The position numbers and the translations under genes were made by a program. Of a stretch of DNA of 64,000 nucleotides, positions 1-9,572 are shown piece by piece (within the stretch, counting starts at the first letter, position 1; every line of letters starts with the position of its first letter). The notes below the pieces were generated by a model that saw only the letters and a program-made list of their open reading frames with translations, made no database searches and was not told the origin of the DNA. The stretch lies in assembly GCF_004363245.1 (NCBI RefSeq), contig NZ_SNYV01000014.1, forward strand, positions 62,001 through 126,000, in the 5' to 3' direction. This DNA comes from Sphingobacterium yanglingense (GTDB lineage Bacteria > Bacteroidota > Bacteroidia > Sphingobacteriales > Sphingobacteriaceae).

Positions 1-642
1 CGTACTTCGCCCCATGTGTTTTCGGTGGTTGAGGCTGATGTGACGAACCTGGTGAATTGGCGTAACAAAGTAAAAGATAGTTTTAAGAAAAGAGAAGGTG
101 AAAATATAACGTTTACACCTTTGATTATAGAGGCCATTACAAAAGCATTGAAGGATTTTCCTATGATTAATGTGTCTGTTGATGGACATAATATTATTAA
201 GAGAAAACATATTAATATTGGTATGGCGGCAGCATTACCTTCTGGTAATCTAATTGTTCCGGTCATTAAAGATGCGGATCAATTGAGTCTGGTCGGTCTC
301 AGTAAAGCGGTCAATGATTTAGCTGTGCGTGCGCGAGGTAATCAGTTGAAACCTGATGATACCCAAGGTGGGACATTTACATTTACCAATATTGGTGCTT
401 TCGGCAATATCTTTGGTATGCCTATTATTAATCAACCGCAGGCAGCGATATTGGCGGTAGGTACTATTACTAAAAAACCAGCGGTCTTAGAGACTGAAGC
501 CGGAGACGTGATCGCTATCCGTCATATGATGTACTTGACGATGTCTTATGATCATCGGGTTATTGATGGCGCGTTAGGCGGAACGTTTTTGAAAAGAGTG
601 GGAGACTACTTAGAAAACTGGGATAAAGATCGAGAGATTTAA
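1..642 (+). CDS. 2-oxoacid dehydrogenase E2 (lipoyl acyltransferase), 3' part
   Basis: The reading frame is open from the first base, so the gene starts upstream of the window. The visible 213 codons are the catalytic acyltransferase domain of a dihydrolipoamide acyltransferase, the E2 core of a pyruvate, branched-chain or 2-oxoglutarate dehydrogenase complex. The active-site block SYDHRVIDG (His and Asp of HxxxDG) lies near the C-terminus, followed by the usual FLKRVGDYLENW tail. The N-terminal lipoyl and E1/E3-binding domains are not in the window, so the substrate class cannot be fixed. The opening SPHVFSVVEADVT block is commonest in branched-chain/pyruvate-type E2 proteins of Bacteroidota. 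A strong hairpin terminator follows. Confidence 0.93.
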   Translation, partial: RTSPHVFSVVEADVTNLVNWRNKVKDSFKKREGENITFTPLIIEAITKALKDFPMINVSVDGHNIIKRKHINIGMAAALPSGNLIVPVIKDADQLSLVGLSKAVNDLAVRARGNQLKPDDTQGGTFTFTNIGAFGNIFGMPIINQPQAAILAVGTITKKPAVLETEAGDVIAIRHMMYLTMSYDHRVIDGALGGTFLKRVGDYLENWDKDREI

Positions 643-654
643 TCTATAATAAAC

Positions 655-683
655 AAAAAGCCTATGCCCCGCATAGGCTTTTT
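655..683. terminator. Intrinsic terminator after the E2 gene
   Basis: A perfect 13-bp inverted repeat with a 3-nt loop and A/T tracts on both sides starts 13 bases after the E2 stop codon. Confidence 0.85.
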
Positions 684-740
684 GCTTGTATAGCCTTTTT
701 ATAATTGGTATATTTCGGTTGTAAAATAAATATCCGCCCT

Positions 741-2219
741 ATGGAGACGATAAAGCCATTTGTTGATTTTGCATTAAGTTGGTATTGGGTTCCATTGGCA
801 ATCCTATATATTGGGGTTATCAGTGCGATTTTGATTGAAAACCGAAATCCTACAAAAACTATAGCTTGGATCTTGGTGATTATATTCATTCCCTTTATAG
901 GGCTTATCTTATATTATTTCTTCGGACAGAAGTTCGTGAAAGTCCAGAAAATAAAGAAGATCAATAAGCAGCAGGCATTACGCTTAGAAAAACAATGGGA
1001 ATTACTGGATCCGCTAATGGAGTCTTTTATCCAGGATATACATGCGGAAATCGGCGATCTGTCTAAGGTATTCCGCTTGATGAAAAGAGAACGATTGTCG
1101 TCGCCGACATTGGATAATGATGTTCGACTTTTGGTAAATGGAGAAGAGAAGTTTGAAGCATTGAAAGATGATTTACGGGCAGCGAAGCATTCGATCCACA
1201 TGGAGTATTATATTTTTCAGCCGGACCATGTGGGATTAGATATTTTGAACATCCTGGAGGAAAAAGCCGCTGAAGGAGTGGTCGTTCGACTGGTTGTGGA
1301 TAGTTTTGGATCACCGGATTTGGTTAAATATATGCGACGCGCTAAGGATTCCCGGATTGATTTCCATGCCTTCCTACCTGTCACGTTTACTTCTTTAGCT
1401 AATTCCAACTATCGTAATCATCGCAAGATAGTCGTAGTAGATGGTAAAGTGGGCTATATAGGAGGAATTAATATCTCGGACAGGTATAGTAATACTTCTG
1501 CAAATAGAAAGGCAGCTTACTGGCGTGATATTTCATTGCGTATCGAGGGGTTAGCGATCAATATGTTGCAGATCAATTTTTGGAGCTCTTGGAATCAGAC
1601 TGATGGTGCTCCTTTTCTATTGGAAGATGGCTATTTGCATATGATAAGAATGCATAAGGAGTCCAGTGGAGATGCAGGAGTTGGTTTTGTGTCCAGTGAT
1701 CCTGCATCGGTCGGTCCTTATAATATGGAAGCGATGCTGATTGCTATCGGTGAAGCGAATCAACATGTACGGTTGTGTACTCCCTATTATATTCCAAGTG
1801 AGGAACTTGAGCGTGCATTGATTGTTGCGGCAGCCTCGGGAGTGAAGGTTGAATTGATGATCCCATCTACTTCGGACTCATATTTTGTACAACATGCTTC
1901 TTTTTCTTTTTTGAAGCCTCTACTTGAAAGAGGGGTAGAGGTCTTATTGTATAAGAAAGGATTTTTACATGCAAAAACGATGACTGTAGATGGTAAATTG
2001 ACGTTTATTGGTACGGTTAATCTGGACATCAGAAGTTTTTATATCAACTACGAAATTGCAGCAGTGGTTTCGGATACGTCGTTGTGTTTACAGACAGAGC
2101 GACTTTTTGATTTAGATAAATTAGACTGTGATGTTCTGACCTTAGAAGATTGGATGAACCGGCCGCGGTGGAAACGTGGCGTAGATTCGGTCTGTAGATT
2201 AATGGCTCCATTATTATAA
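741..2219 (+). CDS. cls: Cardiolipin synthase, phospholipase D superfamily
   Basis: Makes cardiolipin from phosphatidylglycerol at the inner membrane. Residues 15-62 hold two hydrophobic segments of the PLDc_N type. Two HKD motifs follow: H227-K229-D234 (HRKIVVVDG) and H410-K412-D417 (HAKTMTVDG), each with the downstream Gly/Asn residues that complete the active site. Length is 492 aa from ATG 741, normal for bacterial Cls. A longer frame begins at 705, but the first hydrophobic segment fits better from 741. It stands alone between the E2 terminator and a secreted-protein gene. Confidence 0.93.
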   Translation: METIKPFVDFALSWYWVPLAILYIGVISAILIENRNPTKTIAWILVIIFIPFIGLILYYFFGQKFVKVQKIKKINKQQALRLEKQWELLDPLMESFIQDIHAEIGDLSKVFRLMKRERLSSPTLDNDVRLLVNGEEKFEALKDDLRAAKHSIHMEYYIFQPDHVGLDILNILEEKAAEGVVVRLVVDSFGSPDLVKYMRRAKDSRIDFHAFLPVTFTSLANSNYRNHRKIVVVDGKVGYIGGINISDRYSNTSANRKAAYWRDISLRIEGLAINMLQINFWSSWNQTDGAPFLLEDGYLHMIRMHKESSGDAGVGFVSSDPASVGPYNMEAMLIAIGEANQHVRLCTPYYIPSEELERALIVAAASGVKVELMIPSTSDSYFVQHASFSFLKPLLERGVEVLLYKKGFLHAKTMTVDGKLTFIGTVNLDIRSFYINYEIAAVVSDTSLCLQTERLFDLDKLDCDVLTLEDWMNRPRWKRGVDSVCRLMAPLL

Positions 2220-2387
2220 AGGAGGCTACGAAAGCATAGCCGACTGTGCAAGCCTGTGTATATCTGAAAATGTGTTAAATTACCTGCTTAATTTTCGTAT
2301 TTCAGGCGGATAAAAGCTAAAAATATTTATCTTTAGCTAAATACGCTTTGATGTAACCGACATAGCCGGTTTAAGACAATTTATTAG

Positions 2388-5096
2388 ATGAAAAAGATAT
2401 ATCCTATTTATTCCTTATTCCTATTACTTCTATTTTTTCAGACGGTACGGGCACAAGAAGTCCCTCGAATCCCTATTAATACGGTTGTAGACCGTGTGCA
2501 GAAATATTTCGGTGTATATCCGTTGGAGAAGGTGCACGTACATTTTGATAAACCTTATTATGCGGTAGGAGATACGCTTTGGTTTAAGACTTACCTTTAT
2601 CATAACCCCGTGTCGTATGATCCGAGCAAAATAGCTTATGTTGATATTATCAATGGGCGGGACTCTTTAATACAAACTTTACGTATTCCTTTAAAGAACA
2701 ATGCTGGATCAGGTCATTTTGTGCTAGACCCTCAAGTTATGAAGCAGGATAATTATCGCTTTAGAGCTTATACGAAATGGATGATGAACTTTGATGTCGG
2801 TTATTTCTTTAATAAGATTGTGACGGTAGGTGATGCTATTAATAAAAAGTTAGCATCGGAGATTGTCTATTCACCAGAGGGAAATAAAACGAAAGCTACG
2901 ATTCAATTCCGCGATTCTAAAGGGGCTTTGTTGGCTAAAAAGAAGGTGACATGGGAAGCAATAGATGGCTGGGATCCCTTTGATAAGGGAAAATCCGAAA
3001 CGGATGATATGGGAAGGGTGACAGTCTCTTTCTCATCAAAGGATAAGGAGATGTTAAAAAAGGGACGTCTGATTGTAAAAGTCGATGGGGAGTCGTCTAT
3101 GATAGGTGATTTTCCATTGAAGAATGCGTTGGCAGAGTCTTTGGATGTACAGTTTTTTCCAGAAGGAGGTGATTTATTGGCTGGAGTGGCAAAGAATGTT
3201 GCTTTTAAAGCTGTGAACACAGAAGGAAAAGGTGTAAAAGTAACAGGTAAGGTCATCGATAGTAAGAAAAAGGTAGTTGTTGAGTTTGCTGATTTGGGAT
3301 TAGGAATGGGGTATTTTAATCTGTTGCCGATTGCTGGGGAGCATTACAAAGCGACTGTGTCTGTAGATGGTGGAGCTGAAAGGACGTTTGACCTTCCTGA
3401 AGTACAGGCTGAAGGAATCAATGTAGTGGTGTCTAAGGTCGATGAAGAAGCGATACAGGTGGGCCTTGTGGCGAGTGATAGTTATTTTCCAAAGATTGAA
3501 AATCAGCCTTTTTACATTTTTGGACAAATGAATGGACAGCTTATCTACGGTGCACAAGCGACAATGAAAAATGCGAGCCTGGCACTATCTGTACCGGTCA
3601 AGGATCTACCGAACGGAATCATACAATTTACGTTGATGAGTCCTCAAGGAAAGGCGTTGAGTGAACGTTTGGTGTTTTATGACCTTGCCGAGAACCTCGC
3701 GATTCAGGTGAAAACGGATAAAGCAAACTATGCAAGGAAAGAAAAAGTAAAGTTGGATATCAGCAATATAACTTCAGAAAAACTAATGAGCTCGCTCTCG
3801 GTAGCGGTGATAGATGAAACAAAGGTGCCGTATGACGATCATCAGGAAAATGGTATTCTTAGTAGTCTTTTACTGACATCTGACTTGCGCGGTTTTATCG
3901 AGAAACCGGGTTATTATTTTGATAAAGAGGTTGCTAATAGAAAGCAGGCGATGGATGCTTTATTGATGACACAAGGGTTCCGTCGTTTTAATTATGATGA
4001 TTTGGTGGCAGAGAAGTATCCGCAGGTCAATTTCATGCCTGAACAGGGGATAGCAATCTCAGGAACATTACGTCTGAATACGGGTAGACCTTATCCAAAT
4101 GGGGGCTTATTGTTGTCTATACCTGCACGCGCATTACGAAAAGATGCGTACACGGATAAGGATGGTCGATTCGTTTTTCAAGATCTGAATTTTCCTGATT
4201 CGGTGAAGGTGACTGTCAATGCGAGAAGCAACGATAATTACCGAAATCTTGTTATCAATTTAGATCAATCTTATTATCCGGAAGTCGATAATAATAATCC
4301 CTATAAAGCGAATGATATCTTAAATATCGATAAGCAAATGGTAGATTATTTAGCGAACAGTAGAAATGAGTTTAGAACATCTAACCTTATTGATGAAGTT
4401 ACTGTGACGGCCTCTAGAAAAGAAGTGCGGACAAGTAAGGAATTCTCAGCATTATCTGGTCTTTCTATGGCAGATCATCGCATTGAAGGAGATCGTCTCA
4501 ACGGATGTAATATGCTGACTATGTGTTTGAATACGTTATTGACTGGGGTGACTTATGATAGCCAGACCTTGAAATACTATCTGACCCGCAGCTATAACCA
4601 AGGTAGCCGAGTTCCCGTGCAGTTTTTCTTGAATGGGATGCCTATCGACGAGAATACACTTAATTCTATTGTCCCTATGGAAATCGAGGCAATTGAGATT
4701 TTTAATAGAGATGACTTGGGAACGGTGAGCCGTCTGTATCAAAATGACGGTGTGGTCTCTATCATCACGAAGAAGGAGAAGCCGAAAGGTCCTCGTATGA
4801 CATTGGCACAGATAGAAGCTTTGCTTCCGAAGTCGAATGTGGTTGATTTGTATCCGTTGGGCTATATTAAGGAGCGTAAGTTTTATATGCCTAAATACGA
4901 TACAGAGCAAAGTAAGTCAACGAATGATTATAGGACGACGGTTTATTGGAATCCGGATATAATGATTGATGAAACTGGGACGATAGCGCTTGATTATTTC
5001 AATGCGGATGGCAATGGTAAATATAAAGTGGTTGTTGAAGGTATAGACAATGCCGGCAGAATCGGACGGACGGTATATTATTACAATGTAAAATAA
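2388..5096 (+). CDS. Secreted MG2-domain protein with TonB-receptor plug-like domain
   Basis: A 902-aa exported protein with a signal peptide at residues 1-22 ending in VRAQ. An MG2-type macroglobulin domain follows from about residue 40 (VHVHFDKPYYAVGDTLWFK). The middle holds further Ig/macroglobulin-like strands and a carboxypeptidase-regulatory-like repeat near residues 550-625 (SGTLRLNTGRPYPNGG). The C-terminal part from about 670 (IDEVTVTA) to 800 (GVVSIITKK) is a TonB-dependent-receptor plug domain. No 22-strand barrel follows, so it is not itself a transporter. Such proteins are common in Bacteroidota, where their role is not established. I infer a periplasmic or outer-membrane location. 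It is monocistronic, with a terminator 3 bases downstream. Confidence 0.8.
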   Translation: MKKIYPIYSLFLLLLFFQTVRAQEVPRIPINTVVDRVQKYFGVYPLEKVHVHFDKPYYAVGDTLWFKTYLYHNPVSYDPSKIAYVDIINGRDSLIQTLRIPLKNNAGSGHFVLDPQVMKQDNYRFRAYTKWMMNFDVGYFFNKIVTVGDAINKKLASEIVYSPEGNKTKATIQFRDSKGALLAKKKVTWEAIDGWDPFDKGKSETDDMGRVTVSFSSKDKEMLKKGRLIVKVDGESSMIGDFPLKNALAESLDVQFFPEGGDLLAGVAKNVAFKAVNTEGKGVKVTGKVIDSKKKVVVEFADLGLGMGYFNLLPIAGEHYKATVSVDGGAERTFDLPEVQAEGINVVVSKVDEEAIQVGLVASDSYFPKIENQPFYIFGQMNGQLIYGAQATMKNASLALSVPVKDLPNGIIQFTLMSPQGKALSERLVFYDLAENLAIQVKTDKANYARKEKVKLDISNITSEKLMSSLSVAVIDETKVPYDDHQENGILSSLLLTSDLRGFIEKPGYYFDKEVANRKQAMDALLMTQGFRRFNYDDLVAEKYPQVNFMPEQGIAISGTLRLNTGRPYPNGGLLLSIPARALRKDAYTDKDGRFVFQDLNFPDSVKVTVNARSNDNYRNLVINLDQSYYPEVDNNNPYKANDILNIDKQMVDYLANSRNEFRTSNLIDEVTVTASRKEVRTSKEFSALSGLSMADHRIEGDRLNGCNMLTMCLNTLLTGVTYDSQTLKYYLTRSYNQGSRVPVQFFLNGMPIDENTLNSIVPMEIEAIEIFNRDDLGTVSRLYQNDGVVSIITKKEKPKGPRMTLAQIEALLPKSNVVDLYPLGYIKERKFYMPKYDTEQSKSTNDYRTTVYWNPDIMIDETGTIALDYFNADGNGKYKVVVEGIDNAGRIGRTVYYYNVK

Positions 5097-5098
5097 AG

Positions 5099-5125
5099 AG
5101 AAAGGGAGCTACAGGCTCCCTTTCT
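5099..5125. terminator. Bidirectional intrinsic terminator
   Basis: An 11-bp perfect stem (AGAAAGGGAGC and its complement) with a 5-nt loop sits between the convergent ends of the MG2 protein gene and the EamA transporter gene. Confidence 0.85.
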
Positions 5126-5129
5126 TATT

Positions 5130-5990
5130 TTAAACTCTAATAGAGCGAATTTTCGTTAAGATTTTCTGGTCAAACAGATTAAGTAATACACCTAACAATA
5201 TAATACCGATGGCAACGAAACTCATGGTACTGAAACTTTCGTCAAAGATGAAGTAACCAAAGCCTAAAGCGTATATTACCCCTAGGTAATTTAGGCTGGC
5301 CACTTTGGCCAGATTAGCGGTTTGATAGGAAAGGGTCATATAGTATTGCGCGAGCTGTGTGAATATGCCGATCAATAGGAGATAAAACCAATCTATACCA
5401 ATAGGAGTTGTCCAATCATAAAGGCAGTACACTACGGCAACAGGTATCGTCAGTAGGGGGAAGTAAAATATAATAACTAGCGGATGTTCGTCATTTTTGG
5501 CTCTGGCAATCATGTTGTAAGCTACTCCTGCGAAAAAGGCTGCTCCTAAACCAATAATGAGGTCTAAGGTACTTATCCTAAAATCAAAACCTTTTAGAAG
5601 AATTACTCCCGTTATGGAAATGGCGAAATATAGAAATTGAATTGCTCGAACTTTTTGTTTGACAATGAATATTCCCAATATCGCTGTGAAGAATGGTGAA
5701 AGATAATTGATGGTTACGGCAGAAGCTAATGGAATATGCTGTAAGGTGTAGAAGGATCCAATAAGGCCTAGGCAGCCGGCTATGCCTCGTAGGGTCAGTG
5801 TGCCTTTGTTGTTGCCTAAAGGAGGAATGTTGTTTTTCCGCAATAGGTAATAGGTAACGCAGAGGCTAAAGATGGAACGGAATAACACGACTTCTAAGGT
5901 CGGGAGATGAGAAACGTATTTGACACATACATTCATCATGGCGAAGAAGAAACCTGCCAGTAGCATGTATTGAACACTTTTGTCCTGCAT
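5130..5990 (-). CDS. EamA/DMT-family transporter
   Basis: A 286-aa polytopic inner-membrane protein with about ten hydrophobic segments in two EamA repeats, the drug/metabolite transporter fold. The first repeat starts with MLLAGFFFAMMNVCVKY and includes LRGIAGCLGLIGSFYTL; the second starts near residue 143. The substrate cannot be read from sequence, but relatives export amino acids, metabolites or drugs. The start lies 7 bases after the yihY-like stop, and the upstream pair overlaps, so it is probably the last gene of a three-gene operon with the acyl-CoA ligase. Confidence 0.9.
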   Translation of the reverse strand: MQDKSVQYMLLAGFFFAMMNVCVKYVSHLPTLEVVLFRSIFSLCVTYYLLRKNNIPPLGNNKGTLTLRGIAGCLGLIGSFYTLQHIPLASAVTINYLSPFFTAILGIFIVKQKVRAIQFLYFAISITGVILLKGFDFRISTLDLIIGLGAAFFAGVAYNMIARAKNDEHPLVIIFYFPLLTIPVAVVYCLYDWTTPIGIDWFYLLLIGIFTQLAQYYMTLSYQTANLAKVASLNYLGVIYALGFGYFIFDESFSTMSFVAIGIILLGVLLNLFDQKILTKIRSIRV

Positions 5991-5997
5991 GTTCTAG

Positions 5998-7005
5998 TTA
6001 AATAAGAGGATTGTCTTTTGAAGGTGATTGTTTATTCGCTGTGCTGGGGGTGATCTCCAGTTCTGTCTGTTTGACGAGAACGGCAAATGAGGCCGGGGTT
6101 ATGCCTTTTCCGTAGCGGATGGCGTATTCTTTCGTAAACTCGGCTCCAAAATAGAGTATAGCTGCGGAATAGTATACCCACGCTAAAAGTATAATGATAG
6201 AGCCTGCTGCACCATAAGCGGTAGCGGTCGCATTGACAGATAAGTAGAGCGAGATGCCATACTTCCCGATCATAAATAGGATAGTTGTAAAGATTGCTCC
6301 TCCTAAGATGTCCCGGAAACGAATCTTGGCATCGGGTAAAACTGCGAAAATGAAACCAAAAAGGACTGCAATGACGATAAAGGTGATGCCGGAATTGATC
6401 CAGCCTAATAATTGGATGTCCCAGTCTCCGAGGAGATTGCCTATATGTCGAGCGAGAATGCCTATAACACTACTAATAAGTAAGGACGCCATTAAAAGAA
6501 AGCTAAGACCTAGTATCATAGAAAATGATATTAGTCGATTTATGATTAGTTTTAACCAACCTTTTTTGGGTTTTACCTTTATCTTCCAAATGGTGTTTAT
6601 GGAGTTTTGAATGTCGACAAAGATTGTCGTCGCTGTAACGATTAAAGTGGATATACCTACGACAAGTCCGATACTGGATTTGTTTTCAAAGGAAATCTTC
6701 TGTACTGCGCTTTCTAGCAATTTGGATATGTCGGGGCCTAATAGATCGGTCAATTCGGACATAACCGTGTTTTGGGCCCCATCCGGCCCCTCAAGGTGAT
6801 TGCCATATACAAAACCTAATGCCCAGACGAGAATAATCAGTAATGGACCTATGGAGAAGACAGTGTAATAGGCAAGTGAGGCACTTAGTTTCATACAATT
6901 GTCATCGATGAATCCATTTCCGGCATCAAGTAACAATTGTCCAAAGCCTTTTAATTTTTGGATGATAGAACTCTTTTTTTTTGTTTGCCCTTTTTTATTC
7001 TGCAT
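5998..7005 (-). CDS. YihY/virulence factor BrkB family membrane protein
   Basis: Inner-membrane protein of the YihY (formerly RNase BN) family. About six transmembrane segments follow a basic N-terminus, with the family signature LSASLAYYTVFSIGPLL around residues 40-56 and GAAGSIIILLAWVYYSAAILYFGAEF near the C-terminus. I place the start at the ATG that overlaps the upstream ligase stop codon (ATGCAGAATAA), which suits translational coupling. An in-frame ATG 24 bases upstream (7029) is the alternative. Function is not established for the family; a permease role is often proposed. Confidence 0.9.
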   Translation of the reverse strand: MQNKKGQTKKKSSIIQKLKGFGQLLLDAGNGFIDDNCMKLSASLAYYTVFSIGPLLIILVWALGFVYGNHLEGPDGAQNTVMSELTDLLGPDISKLLESAVQKISFENKSSIGLVVGISTLIVTATTIFVDIQNSINTIWKIKVKPKKGWLKLIINRLISFSMILGLSFLLMASLLISSVIGILARHIGNLLGDWDIQLLGWINSGITFIVIAVLFGFIFAVLPDAKIRFRDILGGAIFTTILFMIGKYGISLYLSVNATATAYGAAGSIIILLAWVYYSAAILYFGAEFTKEYAIRYGKGITPASFAVLVKQTELEITPSTANKQSPSKDNPLI

Positions 7006-8755
7006 AGATTTCTTTAATCGTTGTTTCAAACTTCTGCATGATGACTTTCCTCTTCAACGATAATTTCGGTGTGAGTTCACCGCTGTCGATGGACCATTCT
7101 GTAGGAAGTAAAACAAATTTTTTGATCTGTTCCCAGTGGCCAAAGTTAGCATTTGCTTTGTTAACTTCCTGCTGGTACTTTTCTAAAATTTGTGGAGTCT
7201 GGATAGCTTTCTCTTTGGATTCGTAAGGAATTCCTTTGAATTTGCAATATTTTTCAAGTTCTTCGAAGGCCGGCACAATAAGTGCCGAGGGGAAACGTTG
7301 GTTTTCTCCGATGACCATTACCTGTGCAATTAGTGTTGATTCCATAAGCTTGTTTTCGAGTACTTGAGGAGCAACGTATTTACCGCCAGCGGTTTTAAAC
7401 ATTTCCTTTTTTCTATCCGTAATCCGTAGAAAGCCATCTGGAGTGAGTTCGCCAATATCACCCGTGTGAAAATAATGCTGTTCGTCGATGGCTTCTTTTG
7501 TAGCTTCATCGTTTTTGTAGTACCCAGATGAAATAGAAGGCCCTTTTACTAAGATTTCGCCGTCTGAAGCTATTTTGACATCTAAATTTTTGAGTACGCG
7601 TCCTACTGTTCCAAACTTGACGTCTTTGGGATCCCAGGAGTTGACAGCGATTACGGGTGAAGTCTCTGTAAGGCCGTATCCCTCAAGTACTTTTATGCCT
7701 GCGGCCCAAAATACACGGGCTAGGCGCTCCTGTAAGGCTGCCCCTCCGGATATAATGAATTTAATATTGCCACCTAGGGCTTCCTGCCATTTGGAGAAAA
7801 TTAGTTTTCGGGCAATACTGAGTTTGAAGTTGTAGAAGGCGGAATTGGCATGAGGTTCTTTAAACTCGTGTCCAAGATTGACGGCCCAAAAGAACAATGC
7901 TTTCTTTATTCCGGTCAAGGCTTTTCCTTTTTCGATAACTTTATCGTAAACTTTTTCTAATACACGTGGAACCGTAGCAAAAAGCTGTGGTTTAACATCG
8001 TTGATATCCTGTACAATATTGTCTAAATTTTCAGCATAATAGACCTGTACACCATTTGATATGTACAGATAGACTACCATGCGCTCAAAAATATGACATA
8101 GCGGAAGAAAGCTCAGGGCTTTGGTAATATCGTCTGTCAATAGGTGAGTACAGGCTTCCACATTGCTAATGATGTTATGATGGGTTAAATATACCCCTTT
8201 GGGTTTTCCAGTGGTACCCGAAGTGTAGATTAGTGTAAGAAGATCATCCGTTGTGACGGCATCGTTGTAAGGTGCTAAATCTATACTAGACTTTCTACCC
8301 TCGTCAACCAATGTGCTGTAGTTTAGATGTTGATCGACCGGATCGAAGGTGTATATTTTAATGTCTAGCTGATTTTCTTGGAGAACGAGACTTACTTTTT
8401 TTGTGAGTTCTGCGTTACTGATGAAGATGAGTTTGACGTCGGAGTCATTGATGATATAGGATAGGTCCTGTGCTGAGAGAGTAGGGTATAATGGGACTAG
8501 TGCTACCCCGATTTGATTGCAGGCAAAGTCGATGATATTCCACTCCGGTCGGTTCCCTGACATCAGTGCAACACGGTCTCCTTTTTGAAGTCCTTTGGAT
8601 AGCATTGCTTTGCTAAGGCTATCTACCAGTTCTATGATTTCCGTTTTGTTGTATTTTTTCCAGCCTTTGTCTTCTCTTTTGGCGAGTAGTAGTTCGCGAT
8701 CGGCGGTATACTGGTCGTTCTTTATGTAATCGAATAATCTTGTTGCACTGCTCAT
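6995..8755 (-). CDS. Long-chain fatty acid--CoA ligase (AMP-forming)
   Basis: Activates fatty acids to acyl-CoA through an acyl-adenylate. The 586-aa protein has the AMP-binding P-loop TSGTTGKPKG at residues 178-187, the GYGLTETSP adenylate-binding motif, YFHTGDIG and the ITDRKKEMFKTAGGKYVAP hinge, which together mark the FadD/FACS class. The start is placed at the MSSATRLFDY ATG, which matches the usual N-terminus; a frame extension to 8797 is poor. The 3' end overlaps the YihY gene by 11 bases. Long C-terminal region around residues 490-586 is normal for this subgroup. Confidence 0.93.
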   Translation of the reverse strand: MSSATRLFDYIKNDQYTADRELLLAKREDKGWKKYNKTEIIELVDSLSKAMLSKGLQKGDRVALMSGNRPEWNIIDFACNQIGVALVPLYPTLSAQDLSYIINDSDVKLIFISNAELTKKVSLVLQENQLDIKIYTFDPVDQHLNYSTLVDEGRKSSIDLAPYNDAVTTDDLLTLIYTSGTTGKPKGVYLTHHNIISNVEACTHLLTDDITKALSFLPLCHIFERMVVYLYISNGVQVYYAENLDNIVQDINDVKPQLFATVPRVLEKVYDKVIEKGKALTGIKKALFFWAVNLGHEFKEPHANSAFYNFKLSIARKLIFSKWQEALGGNIKFIISGGAALQERLARVFWAAGIKVLEGYGLTETSPVIAVNSWDPKDVKFGTVGRVLKNLDVKIASDGEILVKGPSISSGYYKNDEATKEAIDEQHYFHTGDIGELTPDGFLRITDRKKEMFKTAGGKYVAPQVLENKLMESTLIAQVMVIGENQRFPSALIVPAFEELEKYCKFKGIPYESKEKAIQTPQILEKYQQEVNKANANFGHWEQIKKFVLLPTEWSIDSGELTPKLSLKRKVIMQKFETTIKEIYAE

Positions 8756-9001
8756 GATATTCTTTTTTTGATGTTTACAAATGGATAAGAGCCCCAAACT
8801 GTGGCTTCTATAAATATAGTGAATCGGCTTGAAGAATTGAAATCAAAAATGGTTAAAAAGGTAGTAATGACATACCTATTTCTATTTTTATACGTTATAT
8901 AGATTATGGAACTTAAACCACAAGGCCTGTTGTCCTGTACACTGTCCACGCGTGTGAAGGGGAGTTTGTAGACCGTGATTTTTTTTACAATGTAAATGTG
9001 T

Positions 9002-9009
9002 TAATTTTG
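9002..9009 (+). promoter_or_regulatory. Candidate -7 box for the small barrel protein
   Basis: TAATTTTG fits the Bacteroidota TAnnTTTG element and lies 20 bases upstream of the ATG. No clear TTG appears at the -33 spacing. Confidence 0.4.
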
Positions 9010-9028
9010 AAATTTATTGGAATATAGT

Positions 9029-9535
9029 ATGAATCAAACTTTACGTAATCTTCTATTTGTAGCAGTTTTGCTTTTTATAGGTAAGGATAGTTTTGCACAA
9101 TTGGATAGCCAACATGCAATCGGAGCCCGTTTTGGCTCTGCAACGGGTATTAATTATCGATACACGCTGTCTCCGGACCGTGCTGTGGAGGCAATCATGA
9201 GTATACAGAGTAACTCAAGAACTAATCGTTTTAGGCTTGTGGGCTTGTATCAATTCCATAAACCGATTAATGATGATTTTTCGTGGTACTATGGCTTTGG
9301 GGGAAGTGTAGGTAGCTATACACAAAAGGCTTACCGTGACTATCAGAATGGAAGAGATTACCCTAAAGATTCTGAGGTGGCTTTGAGTATTGACGGAGTA
9401 ATCGGTGTTGAATACCGGATTCCGACCACGCCGCTATCCATTTCATTGGATTTGAAGCCTTACTTTGACTTTATACAAGAGTCTAGTATCCGGTTGATTG
9501 ATCCCTTTGGGTTTTCTGTGCGGTATAAGTTTTAA
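9029..9535 (+). CDS. Small outer-membrane beta-barrel-like protein
   Basis: A 168-aa protein with a signal peptide (residues 1-24, ending DSFAQ). Alternating hydrophobic and polar strands follow (GARFGSATGINYRYTL, FRLVGLYQFH, WYYGFGGSVGSY, DGVIGVEYRI, ISLDLKPYFDF), and the last residue is Phe in SVRYKF. That is the pattern of an 8-strand outer-membrane barrel. I recognise no specific family function. ATG 9029 is chosen because the signal peptide starts there; a TTG at 9017 would add only four residues. A terminator follows. Confidence 0.75.
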   Translation: MNQTLRNLLFVAVLLFIGKDSFAQLDSQHAIGARFGSATGINYRYTLSPDRAVEAIMSIQSNSRTNRFRLVGLYQFHKPINDDFSWYYGFGGSVGSYTQKAYRDYQNGRDYPKDSEVALSIDGVIGVEYRIPTTPLSISLDLKPYFDFIQESSIRLIDPFGFSVRYKF

Positions 9536-9540
9536 AAAAA

Positions 9541-9572
9541 AATATGGTTGTCTCTATAGAGACAACCATATT
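9541..9572. terminator. Bidirectional terminator
   Basis: A perfect 14-bp stem (AATATGGTTGTCTC and complement) with loop TATA, 5 bases after the barrel gene stop. It overlaps the last codons of the converging M61 peptidase gene. Confidence 0.85.
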
